A DNA stretch of 64,000 nucleotides from Euclidia mi (Eukaryota; Arthropoda; Insecta; Lepidoptera; Erebidae). Position 1 is the first letter of the stretch; every line of letters starts with the position of its first letter. The notes beneath the pieces are model-generated. The model made no database searches and was not told where the DNA came from. It saw only the letters and a list, made by a program, of their open reading frames with translations. Made by a program: the position numbers and the translations under genes. Positions 34,337 through 46,192 of the stretch are shown here, piece after piece. The stretch is from assembly GCA_944739405.2 (NCBI GenBank), contig OX123186.2:94873727-94937726 (forward strand), in the 5' to 3' direction.

Positions 34337-34620
34337 AATCAGTGTTTATCAAACAGAACATCAAAGTGTCGCTCCTAAGGAAGCTATGTATGTATAAAAT
34401 GCACACATTTGAGAAGCTACCACACCGAAGACGTTGTACTTTGTGCTATCAGTCGCTTAAAGATATCATGACTAGCCAGGAAGCTGGAAAGAAAGCTAAA
34501 CAAGTATGTACAATTTGCGTTGAATGTAACAAACTTATGTGCCTCAAATGTTTCATTCAATTTCATACGGTACCTATTTGCATCGTAACTAAATGTTATA
34601 TAGTTCATCACACTATTTAG
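34337..34620 (+). CDS. Candidate alternative 3' exon, piggyBac-type cysteine-rich domain
   Basis: The acceptor GAATTTGACAG is followed by two codon-completing bases and 93 codons to TAG, in the shared phase. Residues about 30-80 form the cysteine-rich module: RRRCTLC, a 19-residue loop, then C-x2-C-x2-C-NKLM-C-x2-C and FIQFHT. The ending MCLKCFIQFHT is close to piggyBac C-termini (C..CF..YHT pattern). The first 30 residues (ESVFIKQNIKVSLLRKL) match nothing I know, and no transposase catalytic part is nearby. Either a genuine domesticated domain or a fragment with a fortuitous acceptor. Confidence 0.55.
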
Positions 34621-35365
34621 CTAATCATCAGCTTTTTTCTGACATGTAGCTTTATCTCGAATCACCACACTATTCATTAGTATTAGATCAACCAGATATC
34701 TGATGAACATAGGTACTTGTTTATTTCTAAATACATACGTTTTATGGATAACTTACACTCAGGCTCAGAACGAATGGTCGTGCGCATCACATAAAGATAT
34801 GTTCTAGATGGGCACCGAATCCACGACCGCCTAGCTGTCAGATCACAAACCACTGGACGAACAAGCTAGTCAAATTGTGTATGTGTATATTATTAGCTGG
34901 TAACAAGGTAAAGTTGCCTTACGTATTAGGGTGTGGTGCTCAATCTCAAAAACTATGAATGGACCATTTTGTTGTCTGTTCATACGAGTTTTCTATTCGC
35001 TGTTATAGCTCCATCATTACTTTGTAACTATAATGAGAAATAAAATTGTTTTATATCTCTGTGAGGCTTTTATTTCATTTCATTTCACTGTTCATATAGG
35101 TAATGGTAAAGTCATAAGTAAAACGAATCTATTGGGTAACGCGATCGTCTGTAGTATGCGACTACTTGGCAGAATGCGTCTTTTTAAATAGTAATAACAT
35201 AACGATTCGGATACGGACGTTTTTGGCTACTTTTATAATTTCTAATCATATTTAAAAACGTACTCATGGAAGTTTATTGCGTTATCAAATTTTATCCGTA
35301 CCGTGTGTTTTGTTAATAGTTTGAAGAATGAACTACAACAATAATAATCATGTACATACTTTTAG

Positions 35366-35559
35366 ATAGAGTACCGGCGTTTTGTATGTCGAGGCTGGGT
35401 AGACCTCAGTTGCGCCTCGGCAGTCACCGCTATTGTCAGCATGGTGGACAGGGCCCCCTAGTCAAGTGGAGATGCACCAAGCAACCAAGGGGCTGTCGGG
35501 CCAAAGTGACCACCATCAACAGTGCTATCATACGTCAGATAGATGTACATAACCATTAG
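35366..35559 (+). CDS. mod(mdg4): mod(mdg4)-like alternative 3' exon, FLYWCH type
   Basis: The acceptor TGTACATACTTTTAG is followed by two codon-completing bases and 63 codons ending exactly at HNH and the stop. The FLYWCH finger reads FCMSRLGRPQLRLGSHRY, then VKWRC-x6-C-x17-H-N-H, all ligands present. Its small exon size and ending match mod(mdg4) C-terminal exons. Expression would need splicing to the shared upstream exon outside this window. Confidence 0.75.
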
Positions 35560-35762
35560 GTTGCACATTTAGATGTTCTAAGCCTAGTTCCCACGGTGTA
35601 TGGTTTTGCGACGCGATTGCGCGATGGACGCGTGCGGCATCTTTAAAGAAACCCGATTTGCAGTATAAAAGCTTCCTTTTCTTCAAAGGTGCTAGGAGAT
35701 TTAACCCATCCTCTGGCCTATGAACCACTTATGTTTCATAATAATTTATTTTTCTATTGTGT

Positions 35763-36083
35763 CTTTTCTCGAATGAAATTCTCTAGATATACCTATACCT
35801 ACTCTTGTTGAAGGGAATGTGTTAAATCTGGTGTCCAATCATATGACAAAAAACAAATGAAAAATTTTCATTTGACAAATAACGTTTGACAAAATTATAC
35901 TTGAAAAATTAATTATTTTACATCTTTTCTCGAATGAAATTCTCTAGATATACCTATACCTACTCTTGTTGAGGGGAATGTGTTAAATCTGGTGTCCAAT
36001 CATATGACAAAAAACAAATAAAAAATTTTCATTTGACAAATAACGTTTGACAAAATTATACTTGATAAATTAATTATTTTACA
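35763..36083. repeat. Tandem duplication, period 161 bases
   Basis: The unit starting CTTTTCTCGAATGAAATTCT at 35763 recurs at 35924 with only a few changes, so the duplication is recent. Confidence 0.85.
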
Positions 36084-37262
36084 AACTATTGTTTAATAAA
36101 CTACTCATTAGACAATATATTTACTATAAAAAAGTTATTATGCTACAACATTAATTTACAAATTGATTATTTTTTAAACATGTTATTTGGCAAAACAACG
36201 TAAAGCATAAATAACGTTTGACAAAATGCATTGCTTGGTAAATATTTTAGTAACCAAAATCTACGTTAATACAACAATCTTCGTGTAGGGTGAACTGAAA
36301 CAATGGCTGGTTAGGTTAGGTTAGAACTGCGACCACAACGCACGAGCCGAGCGAGCGAAGCGAGCGTGCCGCGGCAGCGGCCGGCGAGTGCCAGAACTGA
36401 ATTCTACTTATTTCACTTAATTCAGGCAAAATGTATTTTTTTTAAAGAATTAAGTTATATGGAATTAGTATTAATACAAAATTATTACTTGCCTATAAAT
36501 AATCAGTCCAAGATGAAGATTGCAACCATGCAATTAAATATTTTCAGAATTTCGCGTAAGTATTGGTTAGAAATTTGTTATTTTTAAAAACTAATAATTA
36601 TCTTATAACTTTTTGTACAATCACCAATTTGGCAAACGAATTATTAAGTCAAATGATTATTTTTAAAATAATTATTTAACATTTTAATTATTTTCTAAGT
36701 AAAACATTTGCGTAACCTGTATTATGTCAAATGATAGCTTTTAAAGTAATATGTTTGCGAAATGAAAGTTTGTCAAATGATTAGTTTTTCAAACGTTGTT
36801 TTTAAAATGATCTTTTGTCATACGTTTTTTGTCAAACAATAGTAAACCGTTAAATCTATCTGAAAACATGCTATGTGCTAAGTAGGCTCAAGAGTATTTA
36901 ACCGTCTGTCACAGTTGACCAGATCTAACAGGGAGACGAGTAGTCCTAACGTACCTATTTAGAATTAGATAAGTTATGTGTATATTTAGTGACTTTACCA
37001 ATGAACTGTAACTATGGCCTGCGGATCTGAATTGATATATTTGATGTGTGATTCTGTCGTGATAATTATAGTATTATTATTTTAAATAAGAAAAAGGTGT
37101 TGTTTTCACTTGATGTTATATTATGAACTATAACGCTGATGTCCGAAACGTAAATTCTTAAAGAGAAATAAATACGTATACAAAAAACTTCAATTCAAAC
37201 TAGTTTCTAAATCTCATCATAATAGCACTTAAAATAATTATTGTGAATAATTTTTGTAAACA

Positions 37263-37320
37263 CTGTATTTATTCAAATTGAGCTAGGGTATATACCCTAG
37301 CTCAATTTGAATAAATACAG
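37263..37320. repeat. 58-bp perfect palindrome
   Basis: Two 29-base arms beginning CTGTATTTATTCAAATTGAG are perfect reverse complements with no spacer. Confidence 0.92.
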
Positions 37321-37736
37321 CGTGTACCATTTTTTGTACTCAATATACGATGTCAGCAATATGGTATTATGACTACATGAAATGGTATAGTGGTCTGAGT
37401 GGTCGCTACGCCGCGTTAGCTTGTGTGATCCACAAATTGTTGTTTCGAGTCTGGCAGTGCTTTGTGCTCGTTGATTCATATTTATCAAGTCCTTTTAAAA
37501 CAAGTAGATATAAAGAAACATTTTTTATTGTTGTATACCGGTACCAATGAGATCTTGTACGTTGTCCTGTCCCGCACGAATTCATTTGATACTAATCATT
37601 GAGCTGATAACATTTAAGGTAGTAAGCTTTTGCATTTATAATCTTGCTTGGCATTGGTTTTATTTTTGGTACTAAATTTTACCCTTTAAGAGCAAATCGA
37701 ACATATTTCTTAAATATTTTTATATGGATATTGCAG

Positions 37737-37951
37737 CTCAGTTTATTAAAACTCAAAAAGGCAAGACAATGCTTCTATACAAAGGATTGCGTTACTCGAG
37801 GAACTATCAGAACGGCGAAAGAATATCTTGGAAGTGCAAAAAAGCCTGGATGTATCGCAAGAATAAATACCATTTACAAAACAAATATTTTGATGAACAG
37901 CAACCACAATCATTCTGGTTATTTTGTATCGTATTTATGTATATTGTGTGA
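37737..37951 (+). pseudogene. Frameshifted FLYWCH 3' exon
   Basis: The acceptor GGATATTGCAG and shared phase are intact and the chain MLLYKGLRYSRNYQNG, ISWKC is a good FLYWCH start. After a run of six A (about 37837-37842) the frame changes. The expected second Cys and HNH continue in the neighbouring frame (CIARINTIY ... NHNHSGY, open to 38006). A one-base length change in the A-run is the simplest cause. Sister of the exon at 30603. A sequencing error is possible and would make this exon intact. Confidence 0.65.
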
Positions 37952-38006
37952 AGCCATAAAAATATCTCAGCACGCGCTCGTAGCTCAGATAAAGCAAGGC
38001 AAGTGA

Positions 38007-38390
38007 CTCACTATAAATAAAAAGTGATTTTTTTTTATACCTATACTATGTATATAGTGTCACTTGCAATATACTTTTTTACTTGATCTGAGTGTTTGAA
38101 ATGTAGCTAGTATCCATAAATATATGTATTCGTAACTCGTATTCGTGTAAAGAAATGCTTTACGCAGATTTGTATTTTCTTAATCAATTTATGAGACATT
38201 CCAATATTAGAGATGCCTTGTATTAAAATGTAGTTTTTACAGAAGTGCCCTTGTAGCGGTACTTATAATGCAACATGTGTGTATTATATGAACTGATCTC
38301 GTATTTATAACGTAAGAATGTGGTGTAGGTTTAAAAATGTATAACACAATACATTTTTATACCACCATAATTATTATGGTGGTATATTTT
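38007..38390. other. Non-coding stretch with a short palindrome
   Basis: ATACCACCATAA and its complement flank TTA at 38359-38385. No gene. Confidence 0.4.
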
Positions 38391-40506
38391 TATTTATTTT
38401 ATTATTTATTTTTTATTTAAAAACTTTATATACACAATGCGTATACAAGGTGGACTTAATGCCTTAGGCATTTTCCGCCAGTCTACCTTTGGGTAGTGCA
38501 GAGATTAAAGGTAGGTGAATTTTACAATTAATTTGATACTGATTTAGTTTTACTTAAATATAATACAAAATACATAAATACATACTATACATAAATATAT
38601 AATATACATAAATATACACTATACATAAATAAATATTATGCATACATATTATATAATAATACAAAACAAATACCTTGATATGAACGAATGCTATGCTACT
38701 TCTGCTAACTTTTCCAATAGCATTGCTTTAACTTTAGATTTAAAGCCATACCTGGTAATCGACGTCCTGACTTCGAGAGGGAGGGCATTCCAGAGAAGGA
38801 TAGCTTGTATAGAAAAAGAGGAGTGAGTGAAATTGGTAGTATGAGGAGGACAAAGAAGGAGAAGATTATCAGATGAGCGAAGGTTTCGGTCGTGAATTGA
38901 ACAAAGATACGGAAAATGCTCACTTAAGTACTTTGGGGTATTAGGGGACATAAGGATAGAATGGAGAGTTGTGAGGGCACGCAAACTGCGTCTTTGACGA
39001 ATTGGAAGCCACTTCAATTGAGAACGAAAAGTAGACACATGGTCATACTTGCGAAGATTGAATACGAATCGAATGCAGTTATTGAGAAGACGGTCAAGTT
39101 TGTTAAGAAGATCTGCATTCAGGTCATAGTAACATACATCACCATAGTCGACCAAGGGAAAAATTAAAGCTTGCACAAGCAATGTCTTAGTCGTGGACGG
39201 CAGAAAGTTCCTCAACCGATAGAGCGTGCGTAGGGTACCGGTAATTTTTTGGCTCACTTGCGTCACTTGAGATTGCCAACTAAGAGTGCTATCCATATAT
39301 AATCCCAAGTTCTTGACAACTGGACACATTTCAATAGTAGCATTATTATAGGTAAGTTTCGGGAGAGATGTAGTATCAAGTTTTCTGATAGACCATTGAC
39401 TACCTAATATAATTGCTTGACACTTGCTTGGGTTAACAGATAGGCCAAATTTTTCGGACCAAGTTTGTAAGGGTCTCTGTTAACCTTGTCTATTGCTACG
39501 GAAACATCATCGATTGTAGCCTGAGAGTATATCTGCAAGTCATCGGCGTAAAGATGATAAGCACATTGAAGATTAGGTGTTAAGAGATTGATAAACATAG
39601 AAAATAAAAGAGGAGAAAGAATACCGCCTTGAGGAACGCCAGAGCTATTGTCACACCACTCCGATGATGAATCATCGAGGCGGACCGACTGCTGACGACC
39701 TCGAAGATAACTTGAGAACCAATCCAAGGCATCGGATGAGATCTTAAGATGGGAAAGAAGGGATAGAAGGACATCGTGACTGACGGTATTAAAGGCATTA
39801 GAGAAATCGATCAAAGTCAACACCGTGACTTTGGTGTTCTCCATACCCTCCCTAATATCGCCAGTCACTTTAAGGAGGGCGGTGGTAGTACTGTGACCAG
39901 GACGGAAGCCAGACTGGAAAGGACTTAACAGGTTATTTAGGGAAACGAATCGGGACAGTTGTTTTTGGACACAGGACTCGAGGACTTTGGATAGAAAAGG
40001 CAAAATAGAGATGGGACGAAAATGATTGGGAAGAGAAGCATTTTGGATTTTTGGCAAAGGAATAACGTAGGCCTTGCGCCAAAGGGACGGGAAGGTGCCA
40101 GAATCGAGGGAAAAGTTGATGATGTGGGAGATAGCAAGGAGGAGATGGTCCAGGATGGTGGTAATCATGCGACGGCTGATGTTGTCACATCCTACGGCAT
40201 TGGACTTGATGGAGAGGATAATCTTTTTGATCTCATCCGGTGCTACTGGAGAAAAGTGGAAGGATTCAATATCGGGACAAGGTAAAGCAGCCACGTAGCT
40301 AACCGTGAGACGCGAGGTTTGGTGATCCAATGTAGAGGAAGTGGTGAAATGTCTATTGATATCATCCAAACCGAGCGTCCCACAGATGGCAGCACGTCGT
40401 TGTTTGCCGATACCTAAAGTTCCAAGGAACTTCCAAATATCGGCGGGGGATGACGAGGAAATATTTTGGAGAATATGTTGGCGTTTAGCGATATATATTG
40501 CCTACC
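38391..40506 (-). mobile_element. 5'-truncated CR1/Jockey-like LINE
   Basis: Reverse-transcriptase ORFs on the minus strand at 40369-39404 (SNAVGCDNISRRM, NHFRPISILP, AFNTVSHDVL, GVPQGGILSPLLF, catalytic YADD) and 39329-38691 (NLGLYMDSTLSWQ, WLPIRQRRSLRA, ALPLEVRTSITR). The two lie in different frames, so a frameshift separates them. No endonuclease; 5' end near the pogo element. A related fragment is at 62393-63310. Confidence 0.82.
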
Positions 40507-41156
40507 TAAGGTAAAAGCTAAGCTCCTAATACGGTAGTCAAAATCGCTTCCTATTACGTTGGTATTTCTATTTTCGTGTTTTATTCCTATTTTATTCAGT
40601 TTAGTACACCAAAACGTAAATTATTTATTACAAATTTATTACTTCATGACATAACTGACGTTTGCATGTACATAATAATCTGTTGACCCTGTCTTGCATT
40701 TACATAAAGGAGTGTGCTGTGTTTGTAAAACAAAATATGGAATTATTTAAAAAAAGTTCAAGTATGCTACATGCTGGTAAATTGTGTGTTGTCGAAAGTT
40801 AAACGTCGCTAATGCACAAAAGCTTATTTTGCACTGCACCACGCATTTACAACAAATTACCTACTCAGATTAAAATATTGAAAATCTACAATTATGAAAA
40901 TGGCATCTTCAAAAACTGCTTGTAGTTAAATGCTATTGCTCGCTTCAAGAATATTTAGATGATACACATAATGCAAATAATTAATTGGAAATAACCTTTA
41001 TTTATTTTTAAATTATAATATATACTTATATACATTTGACATTTTAATTGTGATTTACTGACATTGTACTTTTTTAAATATTATTGATATTTTAGAATTT
41101 AATTTTTATTTTATTTCATGACATTTTATTATTCTTATTTCTACATTGTGACATGA

Positions 41157-41800
41157 CATTCTTGCGTTGTCGGCGACTGAGTTAGAACAAATGATGAACT
41201 GCATGAATGAGAGCCTTAAAGCGAAGGGTATGAAATTGAATGCAAGAAAGACGAAAGTGATGGTGTTTGAGAAGGATGAAAATGTGACTGAGTTGAAAGA
41301 TTTGTATATTTGGGAAGCATGTTTACAAGAGATGGAAGATGTGAAGGAGTTATTGAAAGGAGAGTGACTGCGGGGAACAATGTGAATGAAGCGCTGCATG
41401 CCTTTATGAACTGTGCCAAAAAAGGCGCGACTGACGGTTCACAATGGAGTGCTTGTGCCTACGTTGATGTACGGTAGTGAGTGTCGTGACAAGAATTGAG
41501 AAAGAAATGCAGAAATGGTTTGAGCACGTGAAGCGAATGAGTGAAGAAAGAGTGACGCATCAAATTTATGAGGCTAAAGTGTGTCGGCAAGTCGGACGCG
41601 GCAGACCTCGTCGGAAATTCGTCGATAAGATTAGGGACATCTTATAAAATGGCACGGTCCGAAGCACCTGGAACCGGCAAGCATGTATGAACAGAGTAAT
41701 TAATGTAGAAGAAGCGCGTGAGGTTTGTAAGGATAGATCCAAGGGGCGTTCCGTTGTCTCTGCCTACCCCGACGGGAAAAAGGCGGGAGTATAATTATGT
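41157..41800 (+). pseudogene. RTE-like LINE 3' fragment inside the pogo element
   Basis: Reads LEQMMNCMNESLKAKGMKLN and later WFEHVKRMSEERVTHQIY and YPDGKKAGV, with stops between. This is the C-terminal part of a reverse-transcriptase protein. Confidence 0.6.
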
Positions 41801-42065
41801 TTGTATGTTAATTTTGGACTCTTATTTGACATTCTATATTTTGACGTTAAATTGTAATAATTGATGTTGTGTTTAATATTATAATACGTAATAGTTTACT
41901 GTTTCTGTGTTTGCATGCCTAATTGGTGGGATATGGTAATAGAACTAAGAATGTATTTATTATTAAGATCTGCAAATGTATACCCATATTCGTAAAAGAA
42001 TAAATGAATTAAGTTAAATGTAAATATTTTTATTTAAATATATGCAATCTACGTAATTTTTAATA

Positions 42066-42150
42066 TAACGTAGGACCTAAAAATTCATGGCGAATGTGGG
42101 TGTAATATTTCCACCTCTGCATACCCCTTCGGGGATACAGGCGTGAGGCT
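42066..42150 (-). mobile_element. SINE fragment
   Basis: CCCCTTCGGGGATACAGGCGTGAG is shared (reverse) with the SINEs at 10318 and 24470; only the distal part is present. Confidence 0.5.
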
Positions 42151-42192
42151 ATAAATAAGTAAATAAACGTAATTTTTATTTTCTTTTTATAG

Positions 42193-43418
42193 ACAATATA
42201 GAGAGAAAGAAACGCAAGTGTTACACTGATGCGCAAGTGGCTGGAGCACTATCCTCAATACAACAAGGTATGAGCATTTACAAAGCCTCGAGAGAATATG
42301 GTGTACCAGAGAGTACGTTACGGAGTAAACGAGATGAGCTTTACGAGAATGAACATTGTGGTAGGCAACCAGTACTTAACCTAAACGAAGAAAGAAAAAT
42401 CGTTGATTGGATCCATTACCTTGATAAATGTGGCTTTCCAGTGACAAAAGATCAATTATTACACACTGTCTCTAAGTTAGTTGAAAACCTGCAGCGCCCT
42501 AATCCGTTCAAAGATGGCGTTCCAGGAAAAAAATGGATTCTAGGTTTTATGCAACGACATCCAGCAGTGTCAAAACGTGTGTCACAAAATCTTTCAACAA
42601 GTAGAAACCAAGTCACGGAAGTTGAATTGCGAGCGTGGTTTGATCGAGTAGGATCATACTTTAAAGAAAACGATTTGCTACAAGTTTTTCAAGACCCAAA
42701 ACGTTTATTCAACTGCGATGAAATTGGGTTTTTTCTTTGTCCAAAAGACAAGCAAGTTTTGATAAAAAAGGGTAGTAAACGAGTATATAATCCCGTTGCA
42801 AATGACGAAAAAGAATGCTTGACCGTTTTAGTCAATGTGTCAGCAGATGGTAATGTAGCTCCGCCAATGGTACTATTCCCTTGCAAGTCGCTACCTAGCA
42901 ATATCAAGTCAACGTTTCCTTCGTGGTGGGGACTTGGCAACACAGAATCGGGCTGGATGAATATGGAGTCATTCTACGAATATGTTGCAAATGTGTTTTA
43001 CCCATGGCTTCGACAGCAAGAAGTAACACTGCCCGTTGTTTTATTTTTAGATGGTCATAGTTCACATATTATATCTCTGCCTTTAACAACTTTTTGCAAG
43101 GAAAAAGGGATCGTGCTAGTTGCTTTGCTCCCAAATTCAACGCACGTCTTGCAACCTCTTGATTTCGCCGTTTTCAGGTCCGTTGAAGGGACTTGGAGGG
43201 ATATTGTGAGGGAATTCAGGGTTAAACATAATTATGCGAAGCTTAAGCACACAGACTTTTCTAGCGAATTACAAAAATGTTTTGACAGAAGCCTCAAGCC
43301 TGAAACAATAATGAGTAGATTCAAATGCTGCGGTCTTTACCCGTTTGATCAACAAAATATTGATTATGATAAACTTTTGTCAAAAGTGAAGAAACACCAA
43401 GACAGGATTCAGGAATAA
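42193..43418 (+). CDS. pogo-like DDE transposase, possibly spliced
   Basis: An acceptor TTCTTTTTATAG precedes an open frame of 408 codons with no ATG until well into the helix-turn-helix. Residues about 1-55 form the psq-type HTH (KRKCYTDAQVAGALSSIQQG, YKASREYGVPESTLRSK). A CENP-B-type region follows (KKWILGFMQRHP). The DDE core has FNCDEIGFF, VLFLDGHSSHI and NSTHVLQPLD, all three acidic residues present. The first exon carrying the start codon was not identified in the element. The reading phase at the acceptor (two leading bases) equals that of the FLYWCH exons, so fusion to the host gene is formally possible. Intact and likely young. Confidence 0.75.
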
Positions 43419-43492
43419 AAGTAATTGTAGTTTAACACGAGAGAATCCTAGAGGAGTCTCATGTTAAAATACAATAGTAAATAATGAACGAA

Positions 43493-43548
43493 GCGAAGTC
43501 GGTCTACTGTACGGAAAGATCTTTCTGTACAGACCGATTTCGCTTCGC
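43493..43548. repeat. Imperfect hairpin after the transposase
   Basis: GCGAAGTCGGTCT ... GGAAAG pairs with CTTTCTGTACAGACCGATTT with a three-base bulge. It may relate to the 3' UTR of the transposon gene. Confidence 0.6.
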
Positions 43549-44485
43549 TAATTTTTTTAATTTTACTGAACGTAAAAAGAAAAATGAACCTTATTTTAAT
43601 AGCCCAAAACTCTTTTTAAAACGTGTGTGGGAAGGCACGGTTATCCTATAAATGTTTGTAATAAAATATATTGTGTAATTTCATTAAAAGTGAATCAATA
43701 TAATCAATGGTCAATGAATGAAAAACTTACAATTTACTTTACTAACACATTTAAATGATTTAATAAATATTATTTGTACGGAACTTCAATAAATATAATT
43801 TCTGACCTTCCGTATTAGGAGCCGTCTACCGCAGTAATAGGGTCTGACCGAAATCATACCTCCGTATTAGGGTAAATAGACCCGGCTATTTAATATTTGA
43901 TTAAAATAAGGAAATGCAAAATGTAAGTTCCACTTTTGACGATAAAATTGTTTGGCACCTTTAAAAATACTTACAAATGCTTCTTTTTTCTTACTTTCAA
44001 ATGTTGTGAAATACGTCCGTAATAAGTGCTTTTACCTTAATGCTAATAAAATAATGTGCCAAATATATCATTATTTTATTTAAAATATTTTGTCTTGTTG
44101 TGACCATAATTATTATGTTTCACAAAGTAATTTCGTAATTCCAAGTCCGTTGGTCAGATTTTGGGATGTCGTAATTTAGTTTTAGTTTTTTATTATTGCA
44201 GCCAGCATACGCTGATATTCACCATTGTTTCACACGCTTCCTCACTTACCTACTATAAGCACTCACTAATGATCATTAGCCCTTTTAAGATAATGGGTAA
44301 GTATAATATGTATATTAATCGTAGCACAAACCATGATTTACACAATTATTTAGTGTTATAGTGACTTTATAGCGAGAAACTTAAAAAAATAAATCTTCGA
44401 GAGAAAATTTTCAAGTATTTTAATTTGATTTGACACAAATTAACTGGGCTATAAGTAAGTGTAAGTATTTTTAATATTGTTTCAG

Positions 44486-44687
44486 GATTTGTGCCTACAT
44501 TTACCCTGTCAAACTATGGCAATAGAGTATTGTTGTATGGTGAGAATCGTTACAGGCGGGCGACCAGCAACAGTAACAACACTTTCAAAACTAGATAGAT
44601 CTGCGTAAAGGATTATGCGGGGTCTCGAGCGTCCGTTACTACTATAGACGACGTTATTGTTAAACTTTCGGTGAACATAACCATTAG
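44486..44687 (+). pseudogene. Dead FLYWCH 3' exon
   Basis: The acceptor ATATTGTTTCAG and shared phase are kept and the start reads FVPTFTLSNYGNRVLLYG. A TAG at 44596-44598 stands where the conserved Trp is expected, the second zinc Cys is changed to Ser (GSRASVTTIDD), and the final H-N-H plus stop (44676-44687) is one base out of frame. Three independent lesions point to an old loss. Confidence 0.75.
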
Positions 44688-45344
44688 ACAGTATTTATTT
44701 AATATAAGTATTAACTATCATATCTTTTGCACTAGGCCTTTATTACTTGGGGTCGGCGCAGTATGTCCTTCGCTTCTATACTGCTCTGTCGCCTACTATT
44801 GGATCATTTATCCCGTATCCATCCTCAAACAGTCTATCCCTCTTTTCCTTGGTCTTCCTCTCCCTTAATATGAAGGTGAAAGGAAGAACCTTCCACCTTC
44901 ATATTTATTTTATCCAAGGAGAAAGTTCATCTCCAAATTACAATAAATATGTATGTGCCAAGTACCGTTTTATTATACATACACAATCACGTAACATCGT
45001 TAATAATGTTTAGAAAGCAATATAATAATAATTTATTTTGTCGTTTATAAGTAATTCTTGTAAATAAATGCGGTAAAATTGATCTAAGTAGTTTGATTCT
45101 CACTTTCATAGAGACATTTTCATGTAGCAACACAGACATATAGAAACAATATGGCAAAATATTGGCGCATGTTTTCTCAACGGCATATTGTCAGTGCTCT
45201 GTCAGATAAGTTTCGTTAATCGCCTACTCCCCGAAACGCTCCCTGAAGCATTCACAGAAACTACGACATCAACGAAAGTGTAAAATGGTATGTTAAAGAA
45301 TGCAACCAAGATGTCACGTAGGTATACATATTTTTTCATCGTCC
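44688..45344. other. Non-coding stretch
   Basis: No exon recognised. Confidence 0.3.
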
Positions 45345-45725
45345 CGGTTGGTTGTAGCCTAGTGGAGATACCAACAGACTGCCATGCAGAAGGTATCGGG
45401 TTCGAATCCACGGCGCGCACCAATGACTTTTCGGAGTTATGTGCGTATTGAATTGTTAATTATCGCTTGTCCCGTGCCTCGGAGAGCACGTTAAGCCGTC
45501 GGTCCCGGTTGTCATGAAGATCTTTGACAGTCGTTACAGGGCGTCAGTACCTTCTAAAATAAACTGACACTAGTCTAAACCATGGAATATCGCTATCCCT
45601 TTGGGTTGCGGAGGTCAGACAGGCAGTCGCTCTGTGGAAAAGCTAATATTCAGCCAAATCCGGTTAGACTAGTAAGCGGACACCAGATCGAAACTGGGAT
45701 AACGCTAAGAGAATGATGATGTCCC
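45345..45725 (+). mobile_element. tRNA-derived SINE, different family
   Basis: A-box-like GGTTGGTTGTAGCCTAGTGG and B-box GGGTTCGAATCC, then a long body with TGGGTTGCGGAGGTCAGACA and a (GATGAT) end. A small related piece is near 46640-46680. 45726-46192 has no recognised exon. Confidence 0.7.
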
Positions 45726-46192
45726 GGTTGCATCTAAGACGCCTCGGAGTTGGGGGCATAGAGGTGATACCGATATTTGATGGATCTTACTGATTAGAGG
45801 TACTGATATAATGTACCTACTGTTCATTCATTTGACATGATCAGTTTGTACATCGTGTCAGTTTGTGGTTGGTATTTCTGATATACACAACGGTATTTCT
45901 ATGCTAGACGGAGGTAACGCTATCGGTCCTTGTTTTTGGCTCAGGACAAAAATCGTAAAGCTACGTTGCGTCGGAGGCCTTCGGGCGGCCTATACCTAAG
46001 TGTCAACAGCAAAGTTGGCCAAGGGCTTACACAAAACGAGGAAGAAACCTTAATAGTATGGACGTAATCGAAAGTGACTTTATGTTAAATTATTTAGATG
46101 CCAAGAAAAATGCAAAACATTCTTGGACATTCTTTCTTATACGAGTATTTTTGAAATCATGTCTAGTCCTTATGTAATTTTTTATTTAACAG

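Larger units (their letters stand above)
35560..37736. other. Repeat-rich non-coding stretch
   Basis: Holds a tandem duplication (35763-36083), AT-rich MITE-like sequence with many TTTGACAAA words to about 36850, three TTAGG units at 36310-36324 beside GAGCGAGCGAAGCGAGCG, and the 58-bp palindrome at 37263-37320. No exon recognised. Confidence 0.4.
40509..44037 (+). mobile_element. Complete pogo-like DNA transposon
   Basis: Terminal inverted repeats AGGTAAAAGC (and subterminal CTAATACGG / CCGTAATA words) are flanked by TA on both sides (40507-40508 and 44038-44039). The interior has an open transposase (42193-43418), a LINE fragment (about 41157-41800) and a SINE piece (42066-42150). The termini and transposase look intact, so it may have moved recently, but the insertions within it need to be allowed for. 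Confidence 0.75.

Noticed and set aside
42193..43418. Domesticated host gene from a pogo transposase
   Set aside because: The frame sits in an element with matching inverted repeats and TA duplications, so it is first of all a transposon gene. The splice-phase match is kept as a finding only.
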